Made by a program: the position numbers and the translations under genes. Source: Sutcliffiella horikoshii (lineage in GTDB: Bacteria > Bacillota > Bacilli > Bacillales > Bacillaceae_I). Taken from it: a stretch of 64,000 nt of DNA. The notes under the pieces were generated by a model. The model saw nothing but the letters and a program-made list of their open reading frames with translations, did not search any database and was not told where the DNA came from. The stretch lies in assembly GCA_001636495.1 (NCBI GenBank), contig KV440964.1:2434666-2498665 (forward strand). The letters are read 5' to 3'. Positions 51,779 to 60,498 of this stretch are shown piece by piece; the first letter of the stretch is position 1; the number at the start of each line of letters is the position of its first letter.

Positions 51779-52648
51779 GTGAAAAAAGTATTACTGATAG
51801 ATGGAATGGCCTTATTATTTCGATCATTTTTTGCCACTAGTGTCTATAATCGTTTCATGTACACATCCAGCGGAATCCCGACCAATGCAGTACAGGGATT
51901 TGTTAAACATATGATCACTTCCATGGAAACCTTCGAGCCTACACATGTTGTTTGCTGCTGGGACATGGGAAGCAAGACGTTCCGTACCGAAATGTTTGAT
52001 GACTATAAAGCAAACAGACCAGCGCCGCCACAGGAATTAATTCCTCAGTTTGACCTTGTGAAGGAAGTCGTGGAGTCGTTCGATATCCCGAATATCGGAC
52101 TTGCAGGTTTTGAAGCGGATGATTGCTTGGGTACACTTGCTGAACTTTATCGGGAAGAAGCGGAGGTAACGATTCTGACGGGTGATCAAGATGTTCTGCA
52201 GCTTATCAAACCGAATATTAAAGTGGCTCTGCTTTTAAAAGGCTATGGCAACTATGAAGTGTTGGATGAGAATGGATTTTATGAGAAGAAGGGGCTAACA
52301 CCGCAGCAGCTGATAGACCTTAAAGCGATTATGGGTGACAGTAGTGATAATTACCCGGGCGTTAAAGGAGTCGGAGAAAAAACCGCTACAAAGCTGTTGA
52401 TGGAGTATCAGACTGTTGATGGCATCCTTGAAAATCTGGAAGCACTAACGAAAAGCCAACGTCAGAAATTTGAAGAGAGTTTGGATTTATTACACCTTTC
52501 TAGGGAGCTCGCAACTATTAAATGTGATGTACCGATTTCTTGTGAACTTCATGATGCCACAATCACAATCGATCGTAGCAAGGTCGCAAGTAAATTTGAT
52601 GAGTTGGAGTTCAAAAATCTACATGCCTTTATTAATAAGGTCTGCTAA
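51779..52648 (+). CDS. ypcP: 5'-3' exonuclease YpcP
   Basis: A 289-residue FEN-type nuclease resembling the N-terminal exonuclease domain of DNA polymerase I, but free-standing. It shows LLIDGMALLFRSFFA with the first metal-binding Asp, VVCCWDMGSKTFRT, GFEADDCLGTLA, TGDQDVLQL, and the H3TH helix-hairpin (IMGDSSDNYPGVKGVGEKTATKLL). It is used for RNA primer removal and repair. GTG 51779 with GAGAGGGAGTG as RBS; TATAAT at 51744-51749 is a likely -10. Confidence 0.95.
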   Translation: MKKVLLIDGMALLFRSFFATSVYNRFMYTSSGIPTNAVQGFVKHMITSMETFEPTHVVCCWDMGSKTFRTEMFDDYKANRPAPPQELIPQFDLVKEVVESFDIPNIGLAGFEADDCLGTLAELYREEAEVTILTGDQDVLQLIKPNIKVALLLKGYGNYEVLDENGFYEKKGLTPQQLIDLKAIMGDSSDNYPGVKGVGEKTATKLLMEYQTVDGILENLEALTKSQRQKFEESLDLLHLSRELATIKCDVPISCELHDATITIDRSKVASKFDELEFKNLHAFINKVC

Positions 52649-52653
52649 GTAAA

Positions 52654-52685
52654 AGAGAAGATGAGCGAATCATCTTCTCTTTTTC
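52654..52685. terminator. Bidirectional terminator between ypcP and sspL
   Basis: AGAGAAGATG pairs with CATCTTCTCT, followed by TTTTT; overlaps the sspL stop. Confidence 0.8.
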
Positions 52686-52824
52686 ATCTTTTTGTGTTGT
52701 CTTTTTTTGCTTTATTTTCAAGTTTGGAATGTACTTCTTGCCCAAACTCTGCATCCTGTCCATAACCTTGCGGATTGATACCTGGTGCTTTTTTTCCTCT
52801 GTTTGCAGGTTTGTTTTTGCTCAT
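52684..52824 (-). CDS. sspL: Small acid-soluble spore protein SspL
   Basis: A 46-residue protein (MSKNKPANRGKKAPG...) containing GINPQGYG and ending SKLENKAKKDNTKR. The ending corresponds to the ELEERAKKSNTKR end of B. subtilis SspL. AACGGAGGTGAG is a strong RBS for the ATG at 52824; the open frame upstream has none. It is a minor SASP expected in the forespore; the divergent promoter region is shared with the next gene. Confidence 0.85.
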   Translation of the reverse strand: MSKNKPANRGKKAPGINPQGYGQDAEFGQEVHSKLENKAKKDNTKR

Positions 52825-52921
52825 GCTTCTCACCTCCGTTAGATAGTTTTCCTTTTTCTTCAGGAAATTATGTTGAATTGTAAGGTACAATCTAACTCAA
52901 ACTAATTGGGAGGTGATTAGT

Positions 52922-53410
52922 TTGAACCGACCACTAAAAATTGCATTCAGTGCCATCATGCTGGCACAATTCATAAAAATCCCGATAAAATATCTCAGAT
53001 CCGGAAAATGGGAATGGAATACCTTTTTTGAAACCGGGGGGATGCCAAGTTCCCACTCTGCCGGAGTATCTGCTCTGGCTACCATCATTGCTTTGAAAAG
53101 AGGCTTCCGGACAATCGATTTTGCACTTTCAGCCATTTTTGGAGTGATCGTTATGTATGATGCTCAAGGAGTAAGAAGACAAACAGGAGAGATTACCCTA
53201 GCTGTCAACGACCTTGCAGAGAAATTGGACAGGCTTGAAGGAAAGCCGGATAAAAATATCCATGACAAATTGGAAAAACGTTTAAAAGAGCGTTTAGGGC
53301 ATCAACCAGAGGAAGTGGTTGGAGGTGCCTTGTTTGGAATTGCTTTAGCATTTCTGGGAATGCGCTTTCTTCCGAAAAAGAAAAAATTGGAACTTTGGGA
53401 CAAACTTTAA
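52922..53410 (+). CDS. Divergent PAP2 family membrane protein (YuiD-like)
   Basis: A 162-residue membrane protein with GGMPSSHSAGVSALATIIAL (the PSSHS segment of PAP2-type phosphatase folds) and MYDAQGVRRQTGE, the signature of the DUF212/divergent PAP2 family that includes YuiD. Three or four hydrophobic helices are visible. It starts at TTG 52922 because GGGAGGTGAT lies at correct spacing; GTG 52913 overlaps that site. Phosphatase activity is plausible but unproven in this family. Confidence 0.85.
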   Translation: MNRPLKIAFSAIMLAQFIKIPIKYLRSGKWEWNTFFETGGMPSSHSAGVSALATIIALKRGFRTIDFALSAIFGVIVMYDAQGVRRQTGEITLAVNDLAEKLDRLEGKPDKNIHDKLEKRLKERLGHQPEEVVGGALFGIALAFLGMRFLPKKKKLELWDKL

Positions 53411-53472
53411 TGGGCAAACGACAAATTTTGCGGTAAGATTGTAGGAGGGGATGAACAAAAGGATGGATAGAC

Positions 53473-53745
53473 ATGAAAAAATCATGGAGTACAGAAGAAT
53501 ACCTACAACAACTTACCGCAAAGGGTTTTAAATTTGGAGAAGATTCCCTTGGCTTTATAGAATTTGGCAAGCATTATACAGGCAGTTCCGACTACTTGGT
53601 CAACATAGCCATCGAAATTACGTTAAAGGCCCAAAAGCAATTTGATGGAAGCTTTTTTGTCTCATTCTTGGAAATGATCAAACAGGAACAGGTATACTCC
53701 AAGAAAGCAGCCTTCGAATTGGCCAAGGAAAAAAAGATTATATAA
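53473..53745 (+). CDS. Small protein, probable DUF6123 family
   Basis: A 90-residue protein: MKKSWSTEEYLQQLTAKGFKFGEDSLGFIEFGKHYTGSSDYLV, then AIEITLKAQKQFDGSFFVSFLEMI. The pattern recalls a small Bacillaceae family of unknown function that I associate with DUF6123 from memory only. It is soluble and basic at the C terminus. It is followed by a strong terminator. Confidence 0.55.
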   Translation: MKKSWSTEEYLQQLTAKGFKFGEDSLGFIEFGKHYTGSSDYLVNIAIEITLKAQKQFDGSFFVSFLEMIKQEQVYSKKAAFELAKEKKII

Positions 53746-53780
53746 AAGGACTTTCCCCTTATGGGAAAGTCCTTTTATAT
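53744..53780. terminator. Bidirectional terminator after the 90-residue gene
   Basis: A perfect 14-bp stem (AAAAGGACTTTCCC / GGGAAAGTCCTTTT) around CCTTAT, with T-rich continuation; it overlaps the upstream stop codon. Confidence 0.9.
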
Positions 53781-53830
53781 ATAAGTATGAAAATGTCCCA
53801 ACGCCAGAAGCGACGTCTAAAAACAACAAA

Positions 53831-54223
53831 TTATTTGTTATTTAATTGAATGGCTTTCCGAGACAATTGATCCGCCATTTTATTCTCTTTGCTCGGTACC
53901 CATTTGATGAAAAAGAGGTCGAGTTGATCGGATAAGGATAATGCCTCTTCCAACAGTACCCGATATTCCTGTTTTTTGGAAAATCGCTTTTCCATGGCAC
54001 TTTCCACAGCCTGAGAATCGGTGCGAAAAGAGACGATTTGATAGCCTTGTTTCGTGCAAATTTTCAAGGCTTCAATCAATGCATGGAACTCCGCTTGATG
54101 ATTTGACATGAACCCAAGTGGAATACTGTATTGTTCTGCACGACCATGGCCCTTGATGAATATTCCTGCACCCGAAGGACCTGGGTCACCGGCGCTAGCG
54201 CCATCTATATAAACTTCAATCAT
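53831..54223 (-). CDS. ypdQ: RNase HI-family protein YpdQ
   Basis: A 130-residue RNase H-fold protein with all four acidic positions of the active site: Asp in YIDGASAGDPG, Glu in QAEFHALIEAL, Asp in FRTDSQAVESA and Asp in ENKMADQLSRKA. It lacks a basic protrusion or hybrid-binding domain. Bacillus YpdQ proteins have been reported with little or no RNase H activity, so the role is uncertain. The related YpeP gene lies just beyond, divergently oriented. Confidence 0.88.
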   Translation of the reverse strand: MIEVYIDGASAGDPGPSGAGIFIKGHGRAEQYSIPLGFMSNHQAEFHALIEALKICTKQGYQIVSFRTDSQAVESAMEKRFSKKQEYRVLLEEALSLSDQLDLFFIKWVPSKENKMADQLSRKAIQLNNK

Positions 54224-54390
54224 CCAATTCCCCTGCCTATTAAATAAGTGTTACACAAACATATTTCCTTATGTCCTGTGATAAGATAAGAATACACAAT
54301 AACAGCGAAGGAATAAAGCCAAATCATTGATACCTTTTGGCACCAACGGGTATAAGAAAGATACAGTTAGTTGGAAAGGGGCTCCTTAAC

Positions 54391-55044
54391 ATGAAATTGA
54401 CGTTAGAGTGGCACTACCATACGCCAAAACATATAGAAACAACCTTCAGAAGTGAGGAGCTTGATATCAGGCTGGCGCTAAGGCTTGCTGAAGATATAGA
54501 AAAGACGGGAAGAGTGAAACGACTTTCCTTCTTTGACCAGAATGGATCGGAATGGACAAAAAAAGAAATTAATAAATGGATCAAACAGAGTGAGGTTGGA
54601 ATATCGGACGTTGTCGCCTACTTTGACGGTGGATATGATTCAGACACCAGACTGGCGGGAATCGGAAATGTGGTTTATTATAATCAAAATAGAAAAGACT
54701 ACAGATATAGAATAAATGCAAGGCTGGAGGAACTGGAATCCAACAACGAAGCGGAATATGCGGCGTTTTATTTTCTTGTACAACAGCTGGAGCATCTGGA
54801 AATACGTGCGATGGAAGTAACTTTCAAGGGAGATTCCCTTGTTGTTCTTAACCAGCTTTCCGGAGAATGGCCTTGTTATGACGAACTTTTCAACCGTTGG
54901 CTGGATAAAATAGAAGAGAAGTTAAAAACACTGAAAATTAGGCCTATCTATGAGCCAATCACACGAAAAGATAACACAGAGGCGCATCAGCTTGCAAAAC
55001 AGGCATTGGAAGGTACACCAATTGAAAGCAAATTGCTACTGTGA
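54391..55044 (+). CDS. ypeP: RNase H-fold protein YpeP (reverse transcriptase-like domain)
   Basis: A 217-residue protein. An N-terminal roughly 70-residue region (MKLTLEWHYHTPKHIETTFRSEEL...) precedes an RNase HI-like domain: Asp in AYFDGGYDSD, Glu in NNEAEYAAFYFL, Asp in FKGDSLVVLNQL and a final Glu/His region (NTEAHQLAKQAL) replacing the last Asp. AAAGGGG precedes ATG 54391. It faces away from ypdQ; the two share about 165 bp of control region. Confidence 0.85.
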   Translation: MKLTLEWHYHTPKHIETTFRSEELDIRLALRLAEDIEKTGRVKRLSFFDQNGSEWTKKEINKWIKQSEVGISDVVAYFDGGYDSDTRLAGIGNVVYYNQNRKDYRYRINARLEELESNNEAEYAAFYFLVQQLEHLEIRAMEVTFKGDSLVVLNQLSGEWPCYDELFNRWLDKIEEKLKTLKIRPIYEPITRKDNTEAHQLAKQALEGTPIESKLLL

Positions 55045-55065
55045 ATATAGGAGTGAAAAGAGAGA

Positions 55066-55254
55066 ATGATCAATCGTAAAAAGATACTGATGGAGGTTGG
55101 TGAAATTTTAGATACTTATTGTACGGAATGTCTTGTGAAGCAGACATTGCGGAAGGATTATGGAAAGACGCATGCTCAATCCTTCTGTATCAGTGAATGT
55201 ACAGTGGGTGCTGAAATAAAGAAACTGGGAGATCAGTTGGTGGAGCGCAAGTAA
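55066..55254 (+). CDS. ypeQ: Zinc-finger-like small protein YpeQ
   Basis: A 62-residue protein with the pattern CTECLVKQTLRKDYG...FCISECTVG, giving C-x2-C and C-x3-C pairs with a His, as in the short zinc-finger family found next to ypeP in Bacillus. It lies 21 bp after ypeP, probably in the same mRNA. Function unknown. The start follows a GGAGTG RBS. Confidence 0.7.
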   Translation: MINRKKILMEVGEILDTYCTECLVKQTLRKDYGKTHAQSFCISECTVGAEIKKLGDQLVERK

Positions 55255-55281
55255 CTGGCGCTTTGCTAGCTGGTTTTTTAT
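55252..55281 (+). terminator. Weak terminator after ypeQ
   Basis: AACTGGC can pair with GCTGGTT using two G-T pairs, followed by TTTTT. Confidence 0.45.
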
Positions 55282-55315
55282 TATGACTTTTATCTCAGCA
55301 CCTTACCCATTCAAA

Positions 55316-55341
55316 GAAAAAACCGCCGATTAGGCGGTCAT
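55316..55341 (-). terminator. Terminator of the DUF2564 gene
   Basis: On the minus strand ACCGCC and GGCGGT form a stem around TAATC, then TTTTTTC; it overlaps the stop codon. Confidence 0.75.
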
Positions 55342-55619
55342 TTTCGTGCTTCAGATAGCTGGTGTTCGCACTGGGAAAGCGTCAATTCACAGTTCTGAAG
55401 AAAATCTGTATCAAGGCCAGTACCTGCACTCTTTGCGTCATTAAGTAAGGATCTTGCGTTGGAAATAGCTCTCTCTGCATGATCCATTGCTTCCGAATCA
55501 AGGCTCATAGTAGCTGACCCGACCATTTTTTCAGCAGATTGGATGGAAACTTCCACTTGTGCTAAATCGTTATATCCTGTGTGTAATTCAGTATTGTTAT
55601 TATGTTGTTGGTTATCCAT
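55338..55619 (-). CDS. DUF2564 family protein
   Basis: A 93-residue helical protein with HTGYNDLAQVEVSIQSAEKMVGSATMSLD, then an amphipathic helix and CELTLSQCEHQLSEARK. The pattern is that of DUF2564, a small Bacillaceae family of unknown function. GAAGGAGGC precedes the ATG. It lies between ypeQ and cspD and is transcribed with neither. Confidence 0.75.
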   Translation of the reverse strand: MDNQQHNNNTELHTGYNDLAQVEVSIQSAEKMVGSATMSLDSEAMDHAERAISNARSLLNDAKSAGTGLDTDFLQNCELTLSQCEHQLSEARK

Positions 55620-55699
55620 TTATACAGCCTCCTTCTTTTTTTAGAATCGGTAAAAGTGGGCAAAGATATTCACTGTAAATAAATATAATATGAAAAGTA

Positions 55700-55738
55700 A
55701 AAAAGCAAAGAGACCAACCAAATTGGCGGTCTCTTTCT
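55700..55738 (-). terminator. Terminator of cspD
   Basis: CAAAGAGACC on one arm pairs with GGTCTCTTTC on the other; on the minus strand it is followed by CTTTTTTAC. Confidence 0.75.
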
Positions 55739-55770
55739 TGTTCAAATATATATTTTTTTATAGCGTTGAA

Positions 55771-55971
55771 TTAAAGTTTTGTAACGTTGGCAGCTTGTGG
55801 TCCGCGGTTTCCTTCTACGATTTCAAAAGAAACTTCATCGCCTTCTTCCAAAGATTTGAATCCTTCTCCAGTGATTGCAGAGAAATGTACGAATACGTCG
55901 TCTCCACCTTCTACTTCAATAAATCCAAACCCTTTTTCGTTGTTGAACCATTTTACTTTACCGTTTTGCAT
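55771..55971 (-). CDS. cspD: Cold-shock protein CspD
   Basis: A 66-residue OB-fold RNA chaperone nearly identical to B. subtilis CspD: RNP1 KGFGFIEV and RNP2 VFVHFSAI are present. GGAGGAAAAAG precedes ATG. The roughly 130-nt region upstream (55972-56100) is AT-rich with a CACATTGTGCG imperfect palindrome and could be a cold-shock leader. Such proteins bind single-stranded RNA and destabilise secondary structure. Confidence 0.97.
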   Translation of the reverse strand: MQNGKVKWFNNEKGFGFIEVEGGDDVFVHFSAITGEGFKSLEEGDEVSFEIVEGNRGPQAANVTKL

Positions 55972-56168
55972 CGTTCTTTTTCCTCCTAAAAATAGCGCAC
56001 AATGTGCCGTAAAATTGTATTATCACAACCAAATTCCAGAAAAAAAGAAAGCGGTTAAATGACAATTTCAATATACAATAAACTCTATATAAGAGTCAAG
56101 GTCTCAAACTTTGTACCTGTTTTATTTTCTTAATCTCTTCATATATATAGGTAAAGGAGGGATAAGCT

Positions 56169-56414
56169 ATGCTGCGGACACATTATGAGGGTAGGGAAAT
56201 GATCTTAAGGATCAAAACGAATCTTCATCTGTATGCTTTAAACGAGGACATTATCTACCAAAGCCTGTGCTCGGCATTAAAGGACATTTATTTCATGGAG
56301 TCCTTTGCGGTGCAGATTGACGACTATCTCGTGATAGGGGAGACTCAACAGAGTGCATATCCGCTAATAACTGTGCAGAACATAGTTCCCGTCAAAAATA
56401 TTGTATCCTCGTAA
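56169..56414 (+). CDS. Small hypothetical protein
   Basis: An 81-residue protein, MLRTHYEGREMILRIKTNLHLYA..., with two predicted beta-rich regions and a C-terminal VQIDDYLVIGETQQSAYPLITVQNIV. AAAGGAGGG is a strong RBS, and a terminator follows, so it is likely real. I recognise no family and no catalytic motif. It lies alone between cspD (divergent) and topB. Confidence 0.55.
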   Translation: MLRTHYEGREMILRIKTNLHLYALNEDIIYQSLCSALKDIYFMESFAVQIDDYLVIGETQQSAYPLITVQNIVPVKNIVSS

Positions 56415-56441
56415 CTATACAAACAAATGTTTTGGTTTTAT

Positions 56442-56496
56442 AATAAATGTAGGAAAAGGGATGGGGATACGCACTCTTTTCCTACATTTATTTTTA
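56442..56496 (+). terminator. Long-stem terminator before topB
   Basis: A perfect 17-bp stem: AATAAATGTAGGAAAAG (56442-56458) with CTTTTCCTACATTTATT (56476-56492), followed by TTT. It closes the 81-residue gene. Confidence 0.8.
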
Positions 56497-56519
56497 CATA
56501 GAGCGGAGTGGAAGATGTA

Positions 56520-58691
56520 GTGAAATTAATTATTGCTGAAAAGCCAGACCAAGGATTGAAGCTTGCTGCTCCATTTTCCTTCAAGAAAAAGGATGGGTAC
56601 GTAGAAATCCCCCCGCAACCGATGTTCCCGAAAGGTGCCTTGTTGACTTGGGCAGTAGGACATCTTTGTGAACTGTTATCCCCAGAAGAATACGACAAGG
56701 CATGGAAACGATGGTCCCTGCAAACTCTCCCAATCATACCCGAACGATTCCAACACAAAGTAACCAAATCCAAATGGAAGCAATTCCAAACAGTGAAAAA
56801 ATTAGTTCATCATCCTGAGGTTTCAGAAGTCATTATGGCAGGTGATGCAGAGCGGGAAGGTGAAGCAATTATCCGCATCATTCTTCTTGTCAGCAACTGT
56901 CATAAGCCCCTTAAACGCTTATGGATATCGTCTTTGACGCCCAAAGCGGTACAGAAAGGATTCGAAAACCTGTTGGAGGAACATCAAACCAGAAACGTCT
57001 ATTATGAAGCCTTAAGTAGATCATGTGCGGACTGGTTGGTAGGGATGAACGCGTCCAGGGCTTATACTTTGCTCTTGCAACAGAAAGGGATTTCGGATGT
57101 ATTTTCTACTGGTCGGGTGCAGACACCAACCCTTGCTTTAATTGTAAAAAGAGAGATGGAGATAGAGAATTTCCAATCAAAACCGTTTTGGGAGGTGCTG
57201 GCAACCTTCAAAATGAATGGAAAGAAATATAAAGGTAAATGGCATAAGGAGGAGGAGTCAAGGCTCGATGACCCTAACTTAGCCGAAAAAATAGTTCAGT
57301 TCTGTAAGGAGAAAGAGGCAAGGATTGACAATATCGAGAAGGAACGAAAAGAATTTCAGCCGCCTTTCCTTTTTAACTTATCTGCCTTACAGGCCACTGC
57401 CAACAGCATGTATAAATTTTCACCACAGAAAACGCTCGAGATTGCTCAGAAGTTATATGTCAAAGGGATTATCTCCTATCCGCGCTCTGACTCAAGCTTT
57501 GTGACGAAGGAAGAGGCAGCTATGTTTCCTGATACTCTTCAGAAGCTGAGTTCCTTTAATGCATTCAAAGATTATTTTCCTCTCCCATTTTCATCTGTCA
57601 TGAATAATAAACGAGTGGTAAATGAGAAAAAGGTAACCGATCACTATGCCATTATACCGACGGAGCAGGTTATCGATCCATCCAAGATGGCACCTGATGA
57701 GGAGAAAATTTACACACTTATCGCAAAGCGTCTTATTGCAGCTCACTATGATAAAGCGATATTTGACTATACTACGATTAATACCTTAGTAGATGGACGC
57801 GCCACATTTTTCTCAAAAGGCAAAGAAGAGGTGCAAGCTGGATGGCGTTCTGTCATCTATGGAAATAAAAAAGACAAGGAAACGGATGAAGAAGAACAAA
57901 ATCTCCCTTCCCTTGAAAATCACGAGACAGGTCTTGTGCATGATGTGAAAGCAAAAGAAGGGAAGACCCAACCACCTAAACGGTATACGGAAGGTCAATT
58001 GATTACTGTGATGAAAACCGCAGGCAAACACTTGGAGGATGGTGAACTCACGAAAGTGCTTAACAAAACGGAGGGTCTTGGAACAGAAGCGACCCGAGCC
58101 GGAATTATCGGTGTGTTAAAAGATAGAAAGTATATCGATGTTAAGAAAAATCAGGTTTTTGCTACCAATAAAGGTAAGCTCCTTATCCAATCTATCGGAT
58201 CAAGTATTCTAGCAAGTCCTGAAATGACTGCGAAATGGGAACAAAGGCTTCATGAGATCGGGGAAGGGAAGGCGTCACCCGAAGAATTCATGGAACAGGC
58301 CAAAAAGCTGTCCATAAAACTAATAGAGGATGCCAAAAAACAGAGTGAACAATGGTCATTTGAGGGAATGGATATCAGTGAATTCAAGTATGCCAAAGGA
58401 AAGCGCCGAGGCCGTGGTGCGGCAGGAATTGGCACCAAAGTCGGCACCTGTAAAAAATGTGATGGAGAAATTGTGGACAAAGGCTCTTTCTATGGATGTT
58501 CCAACTACAATTCTAAAAAATGCAATTTCACCATCTCCAAAAAGATCCTCGGAAAAACAATCTCCGCTACTAATGCGAAAAAGCTGTTAGGGGAAGGGAA
58601 AACCGATGAGATTAAGGGGTTCAAAAAAGGGGAAAAGGTATTCAACGCATCTCTTGAGTGGAAAGAAGACAGAATTCAATTTGTATTTTAA
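56520..58691 (+). CDS. topB: DNA topoisomerase III TopB
   Basis: A 723-residue type IA topoisomerase. It has the TOPRIM domain (KLIIAEKPDQ, then AGDAEREGEAI with the metal-binding acidic residues), active-site Tyr320 in GIISYPRSDSSFVT, and GTEATRAGII. A C-terminal zinc-like region follows (GTCKKCDGEI...GCSNYNSKKC). It decatenates DNA and resolves recombination intermediates. I choose GTG 56520 because family similarity begins at KLIIAEKP; GTG 56508 is the alternative. Confidence 0.93.
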   Translation: MKLIIAEKPDQGLKLAAPFSFKKKDGYVEIPPQPMFPKGALLTWAVGHLCELLSPEEYDKAWKRWSLQTLPIIPERFQHKVTKSKWKQFQTVKKLVHHPEVSEVIMAGDAEREGEAIIRIILLVSNCHKPLKRLWISSLTPKAVQKGFENLLEEHQTRNVYYEALSRSCADWLVGMNASRAYTLLLQQKGISDVFSTGRVQTPTLALIVKREMEIENFQSKPFWEVLATFKMNGKKYKGKWHKEEESRLDDPNLAEKIVQFCKEKEARIDNIEKERKEFQPPFLFNLSALQATANSMYKFSPQKTLEIAQKLYVKGIISYPRSDSSFVTKEEAAMFPDTLQKLSSFNAFKDYFPLPFSSVMNNKRVVNEKKVTDHYAIIPTEQVIDPSKMAPDEEKIYTLIAKRLIAAHYDKAIFDYTTINTLVDGRATFFSKGKEEVQAGWRSVIYGNKKDKETDEEEQNLPSLENHETGLVHDVKAKEGKTQPPKRYTEGQLITVMKTAGKHLEDGELTKVLNKTEGLGTEATRAGIIGVLKDRKYIDVKKNQVFATNKGKLLIQSIGSSILASPEMTAKWEQRLHEIGEGKASPEEFMEQAKKLSIKLIEDAKKQSEQWSFEGMDISEFKYAKGKRRGRGAAGIGTKVGTCKKCDGEIVDKGSFYGCSNYNSKKCNFTISKKILGKTISATNAKKLLGEGKTDEIKGFKKGEKVFNASLEWKEDRIQFVF

Positions 58692-58699
58692 GATTCCAT

Positions 58700-58732
58700 G
58701 GCCGGGTAGTAATGCTCGGCCTTATTTTTTTT
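58700..58732 (+). terminator. Terminator of topB
   Basis: GGCCGGG pairs with CTCGGCC (with one G-T) around an 8-nt loop, then TTATTTTTTTT. Confidence 0.75.
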
Positions 58733-58782
58733 CCTGACAAGGGAATAGTAGGAAGTGTAAACAGAAGGAAGGAGGGTTAAGT

Positions 58783-59502
58783 TTGCAGGAAGCAATACGA
58801 TTAAGTAACGTGCATTATAAAACCGAAGATATACATATTCTAAAAGGAATTACAGGTGTCATAAATGAGGGAGAAATCACAACCTTTGTTGGTCCATCGG
58901 GTGCCGGCAAGACTACCTTATTAAAACTGTTAAACGGTCTACTTTCTCCTACTACCGGGAAAATTGAGATAAATGGCAAAGAGATTAGCCAGTATGAACC
59001 GACAGAGCTTCGTAAGCTGGTTGGAATTGCTCTTCAAAGTGCCCCGATGGTTGATGGAGATGTGTTTGATAACCTTTCTTTGCCATTGCGGCTTCAGAAT
59101 AGTTCGCTTGCGGAACAAGAAGCGATAAGCATCTTAAATGTTGTTGGTCTTGGAGATGATCAATTACATCAGAACGTCAGGGATTTATCAGGGGGGCAGA
59201 GGCAAAAGGTGTCCATTGCACGAACATTAGTTAACCGGCCAAAGGTATTGCTATTGGACGAAATAACGGCTTCTTTGGATCAAGTATCCCAAAAAGAAAT
59301 CAATGAATTGATTCAAAGGGTAAGTAAGAAATACGGTACGACTATTGTATGGATTACTCACAACCTGAAACAGGCGCTAACGGTTGGAACCTACACGTGG
59401 TTTTTAATGGAAGGGCAACTGTTGGAAGCGGGGAAAAGCGAAGAAATTGAAAGCTCCCGAAATGAAAAAGTACAAGCTTTTCTTAGGGGGGATTTGGAAT
59501 GA
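58783..59502 (+). CDS. ABC transporter ATP-binding protein (FetA/YjkB-like)
   Basis: A 239-residue ABC ATPase: Walker A GPSGAGKTTLLK, signature LSGGQRQKVSIART, Walker B VLLLDEITAS and the H-loop in WITHNLKQ. It pairs with the UPF0014 permease that follows (4-bp overlap, ATGA). E. coli FetAB exports iron and the B. subtilis homologue is YjkBA; substrate here is inferred from the partner. It starts at TTG with AAGGAGGG. Confidence 0.85.
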   Translation: MQEAIRLSNVHYKTEDIHILKGITGVINEGEITTFVGPSGAGKTTLLKLLNGLLSPTTGKIEINGKEISQYEPTELRKLVGIALQSAPMVDGDVFDNLSLPLRLQNSSLAEQEAISILNVVGLGDDQLHQNVRDLSGGQRQKVSIARTLVNRPKVLLLDEITASLDQVSQKEINELIQRVSKKYGTTIVWITHNLKQALTVGTYTWFLMEGQLLEAGKSEEIESSRNEKVQAFLRGDLE

Positions 59503-60251
59503 ACGCACTGACTCTTTCCATCGCACTCATCTTTGTTCTCATACCTATTGTGCTTTCCAAAACCTTCCGGCTGGGCTTGGAGAAGGATACCATTATCGCG
59601 GTTGTAAGATCAGTGATACAGCTATTTATCGTCGGTTATTTGCTCACATTTGTATTTGAATCAGATGGGTATTTATTTATCACGCTAATGGTCATCATCA
59701 TGATTGCTGCTGCCGTACAGAATGTTGCCAGAAAGAAGACCCGGATCAAAGGAATCACATGGAAAGTGGCTGTTACCTTTATTTTTATTGAACTCCTGAC
59801 GCAAGGGATTTTGATTGGGTTCCAAATCACTCCTCCAACCGCGCAATATATCATTCCGATCAGTGGCATGATCATTGGGAACTCGATGGTGCTTGGAATC
59901 TTATTTCTAAATAGATTTATGTCAGAGGTAGAAGCAAGAGAGGATGAAATCGATTTAATCCTTTCTCTTGGTGGAACAACCAAACAGGCGATCCATACAC
60001 AACTCATTCGGGCGATCAAAGCAAGCATGATTCCCACCATTGAAAGCCAAAAAACAATCGGGCTTGTCCAGCTTCCTGGAATGATGAGCGGACAAATCAT
60101 TGCAGGTGCAAGTCCTTTACAAGCGGTGCAGTTTCAGTTGCTCATACTTTTTTTACTTTTGACGACGGCTTCTGTAACAAGCATTATGCTTGGCTTCCTC
60201 TCTTATCCAACCTTGTTCAATGAGCGAAAGCAACTTTTGAGGATGAGGTGA
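59499..60251 (+). CDS. FetB-family ABC transporter permease (UPF0014, YjkA-like)
   Basis: A 250-residue membrane protein with about seven helices. GMIIGNSMVLGILFLNRF and SLGGTTKQAI...IRAIKASMIPTIESQKTIGLVQLPGMMSGQIIAGASPLQAVQFQ are the family signature of FetB/UPF0014. Together with the upstream ATPase it probably exports iron or another small substrate. GGGGGG before ATG acts as RBS within the upstream gene. Downstream lies a long noncoding stretch with two repeat elements. Confidence 0.88.
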   Translation: MNALTLSIALIFVLIPIVLSKTFRLGLEKDTIIAVVRSVIQLFIVGYLLTFVFESDGYLFITLMVIIMIAAAVQNVARKKTRIKGITWKVAVTFIFIELLTQGILIGFQITPPTAQYIIPISGMIIGNSMVLGILFLNRFMSEVEAREDEIDLILSLGGTTKQAIHTQLIRAIKASMIPTIESQKTIGLVQLPGMMSGQIIAGASPLQAVQFQLLILFLLLTTASVTSIMLGFLSYPTLFNERKQLLRMR

Positions 60252-60310
60252 TATGGGCATTTAAAAACCATTCTGTGGGTTCTTTTAAAATATACGAAAG
60301 TATATGATAC

Positions 60311-60437
60311 TGTTGATTTCCGTTCCAGGCACTACGCTTTCCAGTGGGCGGTCCGGGAGCCTCCTTCGGCAAGCCTGCGGGGTCTCCCCTGTCCCTTCCT
60401 CCCACAGGAGTCTTCGCGCCTTCCACTCCAATCAACA
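60311..60437. repeat. GC-rich intergenic element copy 3
   Basis: It begins TGTTGATT and ends AATCAACA (inverted ends). It contains CGCTTTCCAGTGGGCGG, AGCCTCCTTCGG, CCTGCGGGGTCTC and CTCCCACAGGAGTC, in the same orientation as copy 1. The 10-bp TAAAAACCAT lies at 60262-60271 and again at 60466-60475 on either side, possibly a second flanking repeat. Confidence 0.8.
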
Positions 60438-60498
60438 AGGTGGTTTCATTCACCGAAAGGATATCTAAAAACCATCTTAATGAGATGACTGGTTTCTT

